From Rhodoferax sp. TS-BS-61-7 (GTDB lineage: Bacteria; Pseudomonadota; Gammaproteobacteria; Burkholderiales; Burkholderiaceae_C): a stretch of DNA of 64,000 bases. Positions within the stretch are counted from its first letter, which is position 1, and the number at the start of each line of letters is the position of its first letter. Below the pieces are notes generated by a model. The model saw nothing but the letters and a program-made list of their open reading frames with translations, was not told the origin of the DNA and did no database searches. This document shows, piece after piece, positions 34,505 to 45,193 of the stretch. The position numbers and the translations under genes were made by a program. The stretch lies in assembly GCF_002943465.1 (NCBI RefSeq), contig NZ_PTQY01000008.1:1-64000 (forward strand), given 5' to 3'.

Positions 34505-35425
34505 CTAGATGATTGTGAATGCCACTGTGGGAACACTGAGGTCGGCAAAGGACGCCCCCAAAGCCAACTCACCTTTTCCATGCAGTACACACTCCTCACG
34601 CCGCAACAGAACGTCGGCGCCCCCAGCTTCTGAAAACCGGACCCAGCTGCCATAGCTGCTCACGTCCACCAGCATCACGCAACCGTTGCGCCACTCCAGA
34701 CGTGCGTGGGTACGCGAAACGCGAGGATCATTGACGACAAACTCCACATTTTTTACGCGGCCAATATGGATTGGTAGCTCAAACGATTTGAAGCTTTTCA
34801 CAGTATCCATCCACTGCAACACCACTTCGCGACCCAAGGCATCGCCAGCACCCGACAACAAGTCGTCAGGATTGAGCTGCGCCTGCATGGTCAAAAAATC
34901 TGACGGCTCTTCTTCGCGCCACTCGATCTGAAACACATTGCAGGGCTCAGCGCGCCCCCGAATATGGATAGGCCCAAGCATGCGAAAGCTGCTACCGCGA
35001 ACTTCCAACACACGGTCCAATGCGTTGGCACTGGCCCAAATCTGGTGCGGACCGCACAGATCGCACAAACGGGATGCCACGTTGACAGCATCCCCATAAC
35101 AATCGTCTGCGACCATTTCAACCTCGCCCGCAGCCAAGCCAATACGTATGGGCAAACGCAGGTCGGAGGGTAAGCGCATCGTCTTTTTGTGGTGCAGTCT
35201 TTGAATATCAACCACCGCAGCCACAGCCTGATCTGGCTCAGAGAAGACAACCATGACACCATCGCCCAGCGTCTTGACCAGTCGCCCCCCATGACGTTCG
35301 CATTGCTGAGCGATCCAGGTCGTGATTTGGGTCACTGATTCGGTGGCGCGCGCATTCCCCAACGCCTCAAACACCGCGGTGCTGCCGTGCAAATCGGTGA
35401 AAACTACGGTCGCTTGAACACCCAT
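34505..35425 (-). CDS. Class III nucleotide cyclase with FHA domain
   Basis: From ATG 35425 the protein has 306 residues. The cyclase domain (about 1-165) has FTDLHGST with metal-binding D11, KTLGDGVMVVF and GDAVNVASRL. An FHA phosphothreonine-binding domain follows (about 215-300; HIGRVKN, RVSRTHARLEW). It would make cAMP or cGMP, or be a regulator of this fold. Its stop codon (34505-34507) is 2 bp from the last transposon-end motif. The gene therefore ends at the element, and may have gained or lost a few C-terminal residues; it still appears complete. Confidence 0.88.
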   Translation of the reverse strand: MGVQATVVFTDLHGSTAVFEALGNARATESVTQITTWIAQQCERHGGRLVKTLGDGVMVVFSEPDQAVAAVVDIQRLHHKKTMRLPSDLRLPIRIGLAAGEVEMVADDCYGDAVNVASRLCDLCGPHQIWASANALDRVLEVRGSSFRMLGPIHIRGRAEPCNVFQIEWREEEPSDFLTMQAQLNPDDLLSGAGDALGREVVLQWMDTVKSFKSFELPIHIGRVKNVEFVVNDPRVSRTHARLEWRNGCVMLVDVSSYGSWVRFSEAGGADVLLRREECVLHGKGELALGASFADLSVPTVAFTII

Positions 35426-35767
35426 TCCCAATTGATCCTGTTCTTATGCAGAGCTTGAGTTTAGGGCATACAGCGACGAAAGAGAACGTATGGCGCAATC
35501 CGTGTCTGGCAAAAAGAAAAGGCTCGTCATCACGCCGTTCATTCGAGGTTATGGCGACCAATCTTCATCTACGCTAGGCCGTGGTGATGCTCAAGCCAGT
35601 GCCATGCAGAGAGCAAAAAGTCCCAGTAATCTCAAATTCGCAATGCCGATAGGGAGTTCCCTTTCATGCGCAGTGTTGTATATCTCGCACAGCCGGTGTC
35701 AGCCCCTATTGCCCATGGCATTGGGTTTGCTTATGGTGCACTGCGAGTCATTTGAGAATAAATACAT
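35426..35767. other. 342-bp gap with only weak small frames
   Basis: A 101-codon frame (35490-35795) overlaps the next gene and shows no motif. A 29-codon frame (35666-35755, MRSVVYLAQPVSAPIAHGIG and onward) has a GGGAG sequence 9 bases before its ATG and might be a small protein, but support is thin. Confidence 0.3.
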
Positions 35768-36103
35768 ATGCGTTGGACACCCTCTAATTTCATGAACAGC
35801 CTGCTGAAAGGCGCCAACACGGGCAAGCCCAAGCGCGATGCCCCGACACTCAACGACATTCGGCACGCAATGCTGGAAGTCTTGGGGGATCGCGGTGCGC
35901 ACGCTTACCCTATCGTGCAATTGCGAGTGACCTACGCCGATGACGTGCAAGATCTTTGGTACTTGCGGGGCGACGTAATGGCCGCTATCGCGGCCATGGA
36001 CGGCGAAGCCACTGCACGGCAGCAATTAGTCGATGTGAGTGCAATGTTCAAGGGCTTGTTGCCCAGTGGATTGAGCTCACGTGCCAGCCCATTGGGGCAC
36101 TAG
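35768..36103 (+). CDS. Hypothetical protein, 111 aa
   Basis: A soluble 111-residue protein (AHAYPIVQLRVTYADDVQDL) with codon use like its housekeeping neighbours. It converges with the ldcA-like gene, 4 bp apart. It looks like a conserved lineage-specific protein; I do not recognise the family or infer a function. Confidence 0.65.
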   Translation: MRWTPSNFMNSLLKGANTGKPKRDAPTLNDIRHAMLEVLGDRGAHAYPIVQLRVTYADDVQDLWYLRGDVMAAIAAMDGEATARQQLVDVSAMFKGLLPSGLSSRASPLGH

Positions 36104-36107
36104 CGAC

Positions 36108-37028
36108 TCAGTGCCCCCAAACCAGCATCACGTCTTTGCCCTCGGCGGCCAACTCCGCCGACTTGCCTACCGGCAACAGCACCTTGGTTTGCACGTGTCC
36201 ATAAGGCAAGTTCGTCAAAACTGGAATTTTGAGCTGCGACTGTAACCAGGCAACCACGGTATTGAACTTGTAGCCCTTATCGTGTGTGCTTAATTTGAAA
36301 CCCGTGAACTGCCCCAAAGCAATAGCTTTTTGGTCGGCCAAAACTCCAGCATGCAATAGCTGGGTCAACATCCGCTCGATCTGGTAAGGATGTTCGCCGA
36401 CATCCTCAAGAAAAAGAATGCCCCCTTTGATAGATGGGAAAAAAGGTGTTCCCACCATTGAGACCAAAACACTGAGGTTGCCACCCCAGATGGTTGCGTG
36501 GTGGATGTTCACCGGAGCGCCGGCCAAAGGCTGGCTTTGGCGCCAACCAGTACCTTCACCCTGCCCGCTTGCCATGTCATGGAAACAATCCTCCATGATG
36601 TCATCAGGCTGAAGATCGGGTGCGCCCCCCACACCAAAGCCTTCGCACAAAGCGGGGCCAGCCCAAGTAACCGCGCCCGTTTTGGCAAGTACAGCCAGCT
36701 GGAAGGCGGTGAAGTCACTGATGCCCACGAAATGCATGCCGCGCTCAATCGCCTTGGCAACCGATTTGTACTGAATATCGGCCAACATACGTGTGATGCC
36801 GTAACCGCCGCGCGAAATCAATGCGATGTCAGCGCCGCTGGCACATGCACGATGGATGGCGGCCAAACGGGTTTCATCGTCTCCAGCAAAACGCATATGG
36901 CTGCTCAATGCATCAACATCCACTTCGACGTCGTAGCCAAGAACACCAAGACGTTTGACGCCGCGTTTGAAAGCGGCTTTGTCGCGAACAGCCCCGGAGG
37001 GCGAGTAAATGTAAATATGTTTTTTCAC
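36108..37028 (-). CDS. ldcA: LD-carboxypeptidase (peptidase family S66)
   Basis: GTG 37028 gives 306 residues, the usual length. S66 motifs are present: ISRGGYGITRML with the nucleophile serine around residue 80, and the glutamate region ILFLEDVGEHPYQIERM. The C-terminal histidine motif is likely in the HV or GH segments. LdcA trims L,D-peptide bonds in recycled muropeptides in the cytosol. It starts 7 bp after the tadA-fusion gene and is probably co-transcribed with it. Confidence 0.88.
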   Translation of the reverse strand: MKKHIYIYSPSGAVRDKAAFKRGVKRLGVLGYDVEVDVDALSSHMRFAGDDETRLAAIHRACASGADIALISRGGYGITRMLADIQYKSVAKAIERGMHFVGISDFTAFQLAVLAKTGAVTWAGPALCEGFGVGGAPDLQPDDIMEDCFHDMASGQGEGTGWRQSQPLAGAPVNIHHATIWGGNLSVLVSMVGTPFFPSIKGGILFLEDVGEHPYQIERMLTQLLHAGVLADQKAIALGQFTGFKLSTHDKGYKFNTVVAWLQSQLKIPVLTNLPYGHVQTKVLLPVGKSAELAAEGKDVMLVWGH

Positions 37029-37035
37029 CGTGGAA

Positions 37036-38154
37036 TTATCCGTCGCAAAAAACTGCTTCAATCCGATCAACCCAAATATCGAACTGACCATCAAATACAT
37101 CCAACACTGGGTTTTTACACGTGCTTGGGGAGACTGCTTTCAGTTGTTCAAGAAGTCCTGGAGAGGCACGAAGTGCAGCCTGATGCCCTTGATCCGGATA
37201 GGGGTAGCCATCCGCCACGGCATCGGGACAGGAGGGTACTTGAAACACCTCCAGAGCCTGCGTCGCTTCGCTTCCCATCCACGCGTTGGCCAAATGGACC
37301 CCCTGCCCTTCCGCCAACACAAGGACCTTTGAAGGCGCCAAATGCATGAGCAATGACTGCAAACTACGCAAATGCAGTTGCAAGGTGTGTGCTGCGATCT
37401 TTTTGGGCTTGTCACTCATGCCAAAACCAATCAAATCAGGGGCAATAACACGGAGCCCTCTGGCACTGAGCGCGGAGATAAGGTGACGGTAGTGGTAACT
37501 CCATCCCGGCAAATCGTGCAAGCAAAGCACCGTGCATGCGGACTCCGCCGGCCCTTCATCCAGATAATGCATCCGCCATCCGCGCAGGTCTTCGGTATTG
37601 CTAAAGAATTTGGAAGCAAAAGGATAATCCTGGATGCTCGCAAAAGCGGCCTTGGGAGTCCGCAGTGCATCGTCCATCAGTGGTTGTGCATGGGCTTCAC
37701 GCTCCTGGCGGCGTTCTTGAAAAAAATTACGCAAAGTGCCGGAACACTCATCCGACAAAACTCCGGCGGAAACTTGGGTGTGGTGATTGAGTTGCTGGAT
37801 GGCAAACAAATCGAGCACCGATCCTGCCGCCCCTGTTTTGGAGTCGGCGGCACCATAAATCACCCGCTGAATACGGGCATGCAACATGGCGCCAGCGCAC
37901 ATGGCGCAGGGCTCAAGGGTGACATACAGCTCGCAACCCTCAAGACGATAGTTACCTAACTGCTGAGCCGCCGCGCGCATGGCCACGATTTCGGCATGGG
38001 CAGAAGGATCATGTGACGCAATCGGTGTGTTTCGCCCCACACCGATTACTTGTCCGTTTTTCACCACTACTGCGCCTACAGGGATCTCTCCAGCGGCCTT
38101 GGCGGCCTCCGCCTGTGCCAGGGCCATACGCATAAACGTGCTGTCTTGAGTCAT
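37036..38154 (-). CDS. tadA: tRNA adenosine deaminase TadA fused to an alpha/beta-hydrolase domain
   Basis: From ATG 38154 the protein has 372 residues. Residues 1-155 form TadA, with H53 and E55 (HAE) and the zinc cysteines C83 and C86 (EPCAMC); it makes inosine-34 in tRNA-Arg. Residues about 170-372 resemble a haloalkane dehalogenase-like alpha/beta hydrolase (HDLPGWSYHYRHLISALSAR, VIAPDLIGFGMSDKP). At the nucleophile elbow the sequence is VLAEGQGVHLA, with glutamate (E282) where aspartate or serine is expected. The hydrolase part may be non-catalytic. Free-standing TadA has about 160 residues, so this is a true fusion with no internal stop. Confidence 0.9.
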   Translation of the reverse strand: MTQDSTFMRMALAQAEAAKAAGEIPVGAVVVKNGQVIGVGRNTPIASHDPSAHAEIVAMRAAAQQLGNYRLEGCELYVTLEPCAMCAGAMLHARIQRVIYGAADSKTGAAGSVLDLFAIQQLNHHTQVSAGVLSDECSGTLRNFFQERRQEREAHAQPLMDDALRTPKAAFASIQDYPFASKFFSNTEDLRGWRMHYLDEGPAESACTVLCLHDLPGWSYHYRHLISALSARGLRVIAPDLIGFGMSDKPKKIAAHTLQLHLRSLQSLLMHLAPSKVLVLAEGQGVHLANAWMGSEATQALEVFQVPSCPDAVADGYPYPDQGHQAALRASPGLLEQLKAVSPSTCKNPVLDVFDGQFDIWVDRIEAVFCDG

Positions 38155-38206
38155 GCTGAGATCGTAGCCTGCGCCAAGGTTGGCATGCGGCACAAGTTCA
38201 AAAGAC

Positions 38207-39988
38207 TCAGCTGACACTGCCCCGGGCAATCAACCATTCCTTCAAAAGTGGGGGTGTCATAGGGCGCGCATACAGATAGCCCTGCCCTTCGTGGCAACCC
38301 AAAGCACGCAAAGCCACGGCCTGGGACTCTTCTTCAATGCCTTCAGCGATGACTGTCAGATTCAGATTTCGCCCCAGTTCGATCACCATGGAAGCGATAT
38401 GCCCACCGCACATGTCTTTCTGCAATTCAGATACAAATGCACGGTCAATTTTGAGGCGATCAATGGGGAGCTGGCGCAACTGGCTCAACGACGAGTAGCC
38501 GGTACCGAAGTCATCAATTGCAATGGAAATACCCAACTCACGCACTAAATTCAACGTCTCCAGCATGAAATCGGCGTCTTCCATCGCCACCGACTCGGTA
38601 ATTTCTAGCTCCAGGCAGTTGGGGCTGATACCGGTGTCCAAAAGCGCCGCATTGAGTTTGTCCAGAAATTCGGGGTGCCGAAACTGGATTTGCGAGACGT
38701 TGACCGACATTCTCAAATCCGACAGCCCCAGCGCTTGCAGCCGTACCAGTTCATGGCAAGACATGCGCAAGACCCAGTCGCCAATGGCCACGATCATTCC
38801 TGAGGCCTCAGCCAATGGAATAAACCGATCAGGCGGCACAAAGGTTCCATCCTCATTACGCCAGCGAATGAGGGCCTCCATGCCAACCACCTTGCCGCTG
38901 TTCAGGTTGATTTGTGGCTGGTAAACAATGAACAGTCGCTCACTCTCCACCGCACTGCGCAAGCTCTGCAACAACCGTACACGCTCGCGGATGTCCGAGC
39001 CCATCTCACTGGAGAACATCACAAAACTGCCGCGGCGGCTTTTTTTTGCTCGTTTCAGAGCGATGTTGGCGTCCTTGAGCGCATCACGTCCGGAAACACC
39101 ATCCGTCAAAAGCCTGGTCAAGCCCATGGTGGCTGTCACAACCATAGAGTCATCCTGGACCTGGAACGGCTCCCGAAACATGGCCAGCACCCGCAGTGGA
39201 TTGACCACGGACTGTTCACCCATCAAGCCAAAAGTGTCGCTACCGATGCGAGCCAGAATTACTTCGCTACCCAGCTCTGTCTTGAGGCGGTCTGCCACCG
39301 ATTGCAGCAACCGATCCCCCTGCTGGTGCCCCAGGGCATCGTTGATTTCCGAAAAGTCATCGATATCCAGAATCGCAATAACGTCGTCCGCCGCGGGCTG
39401 GTTCTTAAGCCGCTCTTCGCTCAAGTCAATGAACTTGTTGCGATTGGGCAAACAAGACAGACGGTCATAAAAAGCCAACTCGTCCAACTTGCGGATCTGT
39501 TCATAGGCCCGCAAGGCGGCTGTAACCGTGGCGTAGAGCTTGGTACGGGTCAGTTCAGACTTGGTTTTGTAGTCGTTAATGTCGAAGTCGTGGATGGTTT
39601 CGATCTCTGGCGCATAACCGGGCTGACCGGTGCGCAGAATAATTCGTAGCTCGCTGAGGCGCAAGTCTTGGCGAATTGTCTTGACCAGCGCAAGACCCGC
39701 GTCTTCGCGCTCCATCACAACATCAAGCAAAACCACAGCCACGTCGCGCTCCGTAGTCAGAATTTTGCTGGCCTCGCTCGCGGAGTAGGCATGCAAAAAC
39801 TCCAAAGCACGCCCCAGAATCCGCACTCCCGCCAGCGCAAACGTTGTGGCGCGGTGAACATCCGGCTCGTCGTCAACCACCAACAAGCGCCAGACAGGCT
39901 CTTTGGCAGATCCGCTCACGGCCTCATCTTCCAAAAAATGCAGCGTGTCGGAGTCTGTGTGGATGCCCATCAGATTCTCGGTATTCAT
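38207..39988 (-). CDS. Response regulator with degenerate GGDEF and EAL domains
   Basis: From ATG 39988 the protein has 593 residues: a REC domain (acidic pair in LLVVDDEPDVH, phospho-acceptor in LLDVVMERED), a GGDEF domain whose active-site loop reads RIGSDTFG, and an EAL domain with MEALIRW, ITESVAMED, IAIDDFGTGYSSL and LKIDRAF. The EAL residues for metal and c-di-GMP binding are present, so it should hydrolyse c-di-GMP; the GGDEF domain probably cannot make it and may bind GTP as a regulator. No partner kinase is next to it. Confidence 0.9.
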   Translation of the reverse strand: MNTENLMGIHTDSDTLHFLEDEAVSGSAKEPVWRLLVVDDEPDVHRATTFALAGVRILGRALEFLHAYSASEASKILTTERDVAVVLLDVVMEREDAGLALVKTIRQDLRLSELRIILRTGQPGYAPEIETIHDFDINDYKTKSELTRTKLYATVTAALRAYEQIRKLDELAFYDRLSCLPNRNKFIDLSEERLKNQPAADDVIAILDIDDFSEINDALGHQQGDRLLQSVADRLKTELGSEVILARIGSDTFGLMGEQSVVNPLRVLAMFREPFQVQDDSMVVTATMGLTRLLTDGVSGRDALKDANIALKRAKKSRRGSFVMFSSEMGSDIRERVRLLQSLRSAVESERLFIVYQPQINLNSGKVVGMEALIRWRNEDGTFVPPDRFIPLAEASGMIVAIGDWVLRMSCHELVRLQALGLSDLRMSVNVSQIQFRHPEFLDKLNAALLDTGISPNCLELEITESVAMEDADFMLETLNLVRELGISIAIDDFGTGYSSLSQLRQLPIDRLKIDRAFVSELQKDMCGGHIASMVIELGRNLNLTVIAEGIEEESQAVALRALGCHEGQGYLYARPMTPPLLKEWLIARGSVS

Positions 39989-40013
39989 GAAAACATTGTG
40001 CACCAAGCTTGCA

Positions 40014-40040
40014 CAAAAAGTCAGCGCCCCCAAGGGCGCT
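40014..40040 (-). terminator. Intrinsic terminator of the guaBA operon
   Basis: Hairpin AGCGCCC/GGGCGCT at 40023-40040; on the minus strand it is followed by GAC and then TTTTT (40014-40018). Confidence 0.7.
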
Positions 40041-40112
40041 GCATGAACTTTTTACGGTGAATCGGTGGAAAACATCATGGCTTTCGGGATTTCCCCTAGA
40101 GCCACTGTCGCC

Positions 40113-41723
40113 CTACTCCCACTCAATGGTGGCAGGTGGCTTGCTGCTGACGTCGTAAGTCACCCGGTTGATTCCGCGTACTTCGTTAATGATGCGGCCG
40201 GACACGGTCTTGAGAAGGCTGTAGGGAAGCTCCGCCCAATCCGCCGTCATGAAGTCGCTGGTCTGGACAGCACGCAACGCTACGACGTAATCATAGGTGC
40301 GGCCATCGCCCATCACGCCCACGCTTTTCACTGGCAGAAACACGGTGAAGGCTTGGCTGGTGAGCTGGTACCAAGTTTTGCCCGTGGCTGCGTCCTTGAA
40401 GTTGTGTAGCTCTTCGATGAAGATGGCATCGGCCCTTCGCAGCAGGTCAGCATATTCCTTTTTGACCTCGCCCAAAATCCGCACGCCCAGGCCAGGGCCG
40501 GGGAACGGGTGGCGGTACACCATGTTGTACGGCAGGCCCAAGGCCACGCCGAGTTCGCGCACTTCGTCCTTGAACAGTTCGCGCAGCGGCTCCAGCAGCT
40601 TCAAGCCCAATTGCTCGGGCAGGCCACCCACGTTGTGGTGGCTCTTGATAGTGACGGCCTTTTTGCTCTTGGCACCGCCAGACTCGATCACATCGGGGTA
40701 AATCGTGCCTTGGGCCAGCCATTTGGCACCCTTGGCGCCCTCACCCTTGAGCTTGGCAGCTTCCTGCTTGAACACGGTGACGAACTCGCCGCCGATGATT
40801 TTGCGTTTGGCTTCGGGGTCACTCACGCCGGCCAGCTTGCCCAGGAACAGGTCGCTGGCATCGGCACGGATCACCTTGGCGTGCAGCTTGCCGACAAACA
40901 TGTCCATTACCATGTCACCCTCGTTCAGGCGTAGTAGGCCGTGGTCGACGAAGACACAGGTCAGCTGGTCACCAATCGCGCGGTGGATCAGGGCCGCGGC
41001 CACCGACGAATCAACGCCGCCCGACAGGCCCAGGATCACTTCTTCATCACCCACCTGTTCACGGATGTGGGCGACTGCCTCGGCAATGTAGTCCCCCATG
41101 ATCCAGTCTGGCCGAGTGCCACAGATGTCCAGCACAAAACGGTTCAGCAGTGCCTGGCCTTGCGTGGTGTGTGTCACCTCGGGGTGAAATTGCACCGCAT
41201 AGAACTTACGCGTTTCGTCGGCCATGCCGGCGATGGGGCAGCTTTCGGTGCTGGCCATCAGCTTGAAGCCGGGGGGCATTTCTGTCACGTTGTCGCCGTG
41301 GCTCATCCACACATTCAGCATGCCGTGGCCATCGGCATTGGTGAAGTCCTGGATGCCCTCAAACAGCGCGGTGTGACCGCGTGCGCGCAGCTCTGCATGG
41401 CCAAACTCGCGTTTGTGTCCGCCTTCGACCTTGCCGCCCAACGCAGCAGCAATGGCGTACATGCCAAAACAAATTCCCAACACCGGAATCCCCAAGTCAA
41501 ACACCACCTGCGGTGCACGCAAGGTTTCGTCTTCCCAGAGGCTGGCGTGGCTACCAGACAAGATAATGCCCTTAAGGTTCCCGTCAGCGGCGTAAGCGCG
41601 CACCCAATCTTCAGTGACGTCGCAAGGGTGAACTTCGCAGAACACATGGGCTTCGCGCACGCGTCGGGCAATCAGCTGGGTGACTTGGGAACCGAAATCA
41701 AGAATAAGAATTTTCTGGTGCAT
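40113..41723 (-). CDS. guaA: GMP synthase (glutamine-hydrolysing)
   Basis: At 536 residues this has the family length from ATG 41723. The glutaminase domain has nucleophile C85 (GICFGMYA), and the ATP pyrophosphatase domain has the PP-loop [13 protein letters not shown]; the C-terminal dimerisation domain ends IEWE as usual. It amidates XMP to GMP. It follows guaB, 14 bp away, so the two are co-transcribed as a purine operon, with an intrinsic terminator after guaA. Confidence 0.97.
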   Translation of the reverse strand: MHQKILILDFGSQVTQLIARRVREAHVFCEVHPCDVTEDWVRAYAADGNLKGIILSGSHASLWEDETLRAPQVVFDLGIPVLGICFGMYAIAAALGGKVEGGHKREFGHAELRARGHTALFEGIQDFTNADGHGMLNVWMSHGDNVTEMPPGFKLMASTESCPIAGMADETRKFYAVQFHPEVTHTTQGQALLNRFVLDICGTRPDWIMGDYIAEAVAHIREQVGDEEVILGLSGGVDSSVAAALIHRAIGDQLTCVFVDHGLLRLNEGDMVMDMFVGKLHAKVIRADASDLFLGKLAGVSDPEAKRKIIGGEFVTVFKQEAAKLKGEGAKGAKWLAQGTIYPDVIESGGAKSKKAVTIKSHHNVGGLPEQLGLKLLEPLRELFKDEVRELGVALGLPYNMVYRHPFPGPGLGVRILGEVKKEYADLLRRADAIFIEELHNFKDAATGKTWYQLTSQAFTVFLPVKSVGVMGDGRTYDYVVALRAVQTSDFMTADWAELPYSLLKTVSGRIINEVRGINRVTYDVSSKPPATIEWE

Positions 41724-41737
41724 GGGCTGGGTTCCGG

Positions 41738-43267
<1,530 letters not shown>

Positions 43268-43281
43268 CTACACTTGTCCCC

Positions 43282-43803
43282 ATGAAACCGTTTCACGCAT
43301 TCTTCGCAGCCGTTTTAGCCCTCTCTGCCACAGGCGCTTGGGCCCAATGGCAGTGGGTGGACAAGGATGGACGCAAGGTCTTTAGTGACCGCGCGCCCGG
43401 TGCGGATATCCCAGAGAAAAGTATTTTGAAGCGCCCTGCGGGACAACGCGCCACGCCTGCGCCCCAGGCACCTGCTGCCGATGCAGCGGCAGCCTCCTCT
43501 GCAGCCTCGGCGCCAGTATTACCAGCCAGTGCGGCCAAAGGTGCAGGTGTTGATAAGGAGCTCGAAGCCAAGAAGAAACTGGCTGCAGATGCCGAGGCAG
43601 CGAAGCGCAAAACGGAAGAAGAGCGCATCACCAAAGCCAAAATAGAAAACTGTGCCCGCGCCAAACAGGCCAAGGCTACGTTTGACTCAGGTGTTCGTGT
43701 TTCTCGTACCAACGCGGCCGGCGAGCGAGAAGTCATGGATGACGCAGCGCGTGCGACTGAAGCCAAACGCATCCAAGGCATTATCGACATCGACTGCCGA
43801 TAA
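43282..43803 (+). CDS. DUF4124-domain periplasmic protein
   Basis: From ATG 43282 the protein has 173 residues: signal peptide (cleavage after AWAQ, about residue 21), then the short DUF4124 domain QWVDKDGRKVFSDRAP, which is common in beta- and gammaproteobacterial envelope proteins. An alanine-rich low-complexity linker and a charged coiled coil (KELEAKKKLAADAEAAKRKT) follow. Function unknown. Its place beside guaB is typical of Comamonadaceae. It converges with rnfH. Confidence 0.85.
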   Translation: MKPFHAFFAAVLALSATGAWAQWQWVDKDGRKVFSDRAPGADIPEKSILKRPAGQRATPAPQAPAADAAAASSAASAPVLPASAAKGAGVDKELEAKKKLAADAEAAKRKTEEERITKAKIENCARAKQAKATFDSGVRVSRTNAAGEREVMDDAARATEAKRIQGIIDIDCR

Positions 43804-43825
43804 GCCTGTACGGCTTGCCAACTCT

Positions 43826-44173
43826 CTAATATCCGGCCTTGGCGCCCACCCGACGCTTGGCAAACAGGCCCGCAGACTTCGCGCCCTGTTTGGCAAATCG
43901 CTCACGCCTCGCCACCTTGGGGTCGACGGTCAGTGGCCGGTACAACTCGACCCGGTCATCGGCCCGCAGCAGGTGTTTTCCTGTCACTTTGTGCCCCCAA
44001 ACACCCAAAGCCAAGGCGTCCACCTCCATCTGCGGCAGGGGCAGCAACAAGCCACTTTGCTGAACGGCCATAGCGGCCGTCCAACCCAGGGCCACTTGCA
44101 AGCGGCGCGATTGCACCTGCCGGGGGCCCGTGGCCAGCACCACCGTCACGGTAAAAACGTCGTCAGTCTCCAT
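43826..44173 (-). CDS. rnfH: RnfH-family protein (UPF0125)
   Basis: A 115-residue protein with the ubiquitin-like beta-grasp pattern of RnfH (VALGWTAAMAVQQSGLL, VGVWGHKVT-like strand, RADDRVELYRPLTVDPK), the last being the family hallmark. A basic tail follows. Its start overlaps the ratA stop by 11 bp; ratA-rnfH is a conserved pair opposite smpB. The biochemical role of RnfH is unsettled. Confidence 0.88.
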   Translation of the reverse strand: METDDVFTVTVVLATGPRQVQSRRLQVALGWTAAMAVQQSGLLLPLPQMEVDALALGVWGHKVTGKHLLRADDRVELYRPLTVDPKVARRERFAKQGAKSAGLFAKRRVGAKAGY

Positions 44174-44606
44174 ACACCTGATGTGCCCGCTTCACAAAGG
44201 CATCCACTAGGCTGGCCGCAATCTTGTCAAAGACGGGCCCCACCAGCTTGCCCAAGGTTGCGTTCTCAAATCCATAGTTCAGCAACAACTCCACCTTGCA
44301 GGCACGCTGCGAGCCATCGCCCAAGGGATGAAAATTCCAGACACCGTCGAGTTTGGAAAACGGCCCTTTGACCAGTTGCATGCCCACCTGGCTGGGCTCG
44401 GTGTGGGTGTTACGGGTGGTAAAGGTCTGGCGGATACCACTGAACGAAATACCAACCTCCGCTGTCATTCCGTGGGCATCCTGGTCCACAACCTGCGCAT
44501 GGTCGCACCACGGCAGGAACTGGGGATAGTGGGCAACATCGGTCACCAGGGCATACATCTCTTGCGGGCTGTACCAGATCAGAACGGACTTTTGAACAGT
44601 TTTCAT
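44163..44606 (-). CDS. ratA: RatA-type START-like protein (coenzyme Q-binding family)
   Basis: The 147-residue protein has the COQ10/RatA signature: MYALVTDVAHYPQFLPWC near the N-terminus and a C-terminal helix (LVGPVFDKIAASLVDAFVKR). Members bind hydrophobic ligands such as ubiquinone; E. coli RatA was described as blocking 70S assembly. The gene is coupled to rnfH and divergent from smpB, 80 bp apart, as in many proteobacteria. Confidence 0.9.
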   Translation of the reverse strand: MKTVQKSVLIWYSPQEMYALVTDVAHYPQFLPWCDHAQVVDQDAHGMTAEVGISFSGIRQTFTTRNTHTEPSQVGMQLVKGPFSKLDGVWNFHPLGDGSQRACKVELLLNYGFENATLGKLVGPVFDKIAASLVDAFVKRAHQVYGD

Positions 44607-44686
44607 AGAATGGGGGTCTGCGCGGGATTGTAGACAAGCCCATCAGCGTCTCTTTCTTTCCCGTCTGTCATCCCCAACTGAGTGCA

Positions 44687-45160
44687 ATGGCCAAAAAACC
44701 CGAAACCGCAACCCGCATCGCCGACAACAAAAAGGCCGCGTTCAACTACTTCTTTGAGGAGCGCTTCGAGGCGGGCCTGGTGCTGGAAGGCTGGGAAGTC
44801 AAATCCCTGCGCGAAGGCAAGGTGCAACTCACCGATGGTTATGTGGTGATCCGCAATGGCGAGCTGTTCATCATTGGCCTGCAGATCAATCCGCTGCACA
44901 CGGCCAGCAGCCATGTAAGCCCGGACAAGGTGCGCACCAAGAAGCTGCTGATGCACAAGGAAGAGATCAAGCGCCTGATTGGCAAAGTGGAGCAAAAAGG
45001 CTACACCTTGGTGCCGATCAACCTGCACTGGAAAAGTGGCAAGGTGAAGTGCGACATCGCACTGGCCAAGGGCAAAGCCGAGCATGACAAACGCGACACC
45101 ATCAAGGACCGCGAGGGCAAACGCGAAGTGGAACGCGCCATGAAGGATCGCAACCGCTAA
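44687..45160 (+). CDS. smpB: tmRNA-binding protein SmpB
   Basis: A 157-residue protein with the OB-fold core [20 protein letters not shown], the EVKSLREGK signature and the C-terminal basic helix ([20 protein letters not shown]) that mimics an anticodon arm in the decoding centre. It works with tmRNA to rescue stalled ribosomes. The ssrA RNA gene is not in the window. Confidence 0.97.
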   Translation: MAKKPETATRIADNKKAAFNYFFEERFEAGLVLEGWEVKSLREGKVQLTDGYVVIRNGELFIIGLQINPLHTASSHVSPDKVRTKKLLMHKEEIKRLIGKVEQKGYTLVPINLHWKSGKVKCDIALAKGKAEHDKRDTIKDREGKREVERAMKDRNR

Positions 45161-45193
45161 GACGTGCGGCCGCCGCCCCGCGTGGGGCGAGGG

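Noticed and set aside
35490..35795. 101-codon frame upstream of the 111-residue gene
   Set aside because: Overlaps the better-supported gene at 35768 and has no recognisable features.
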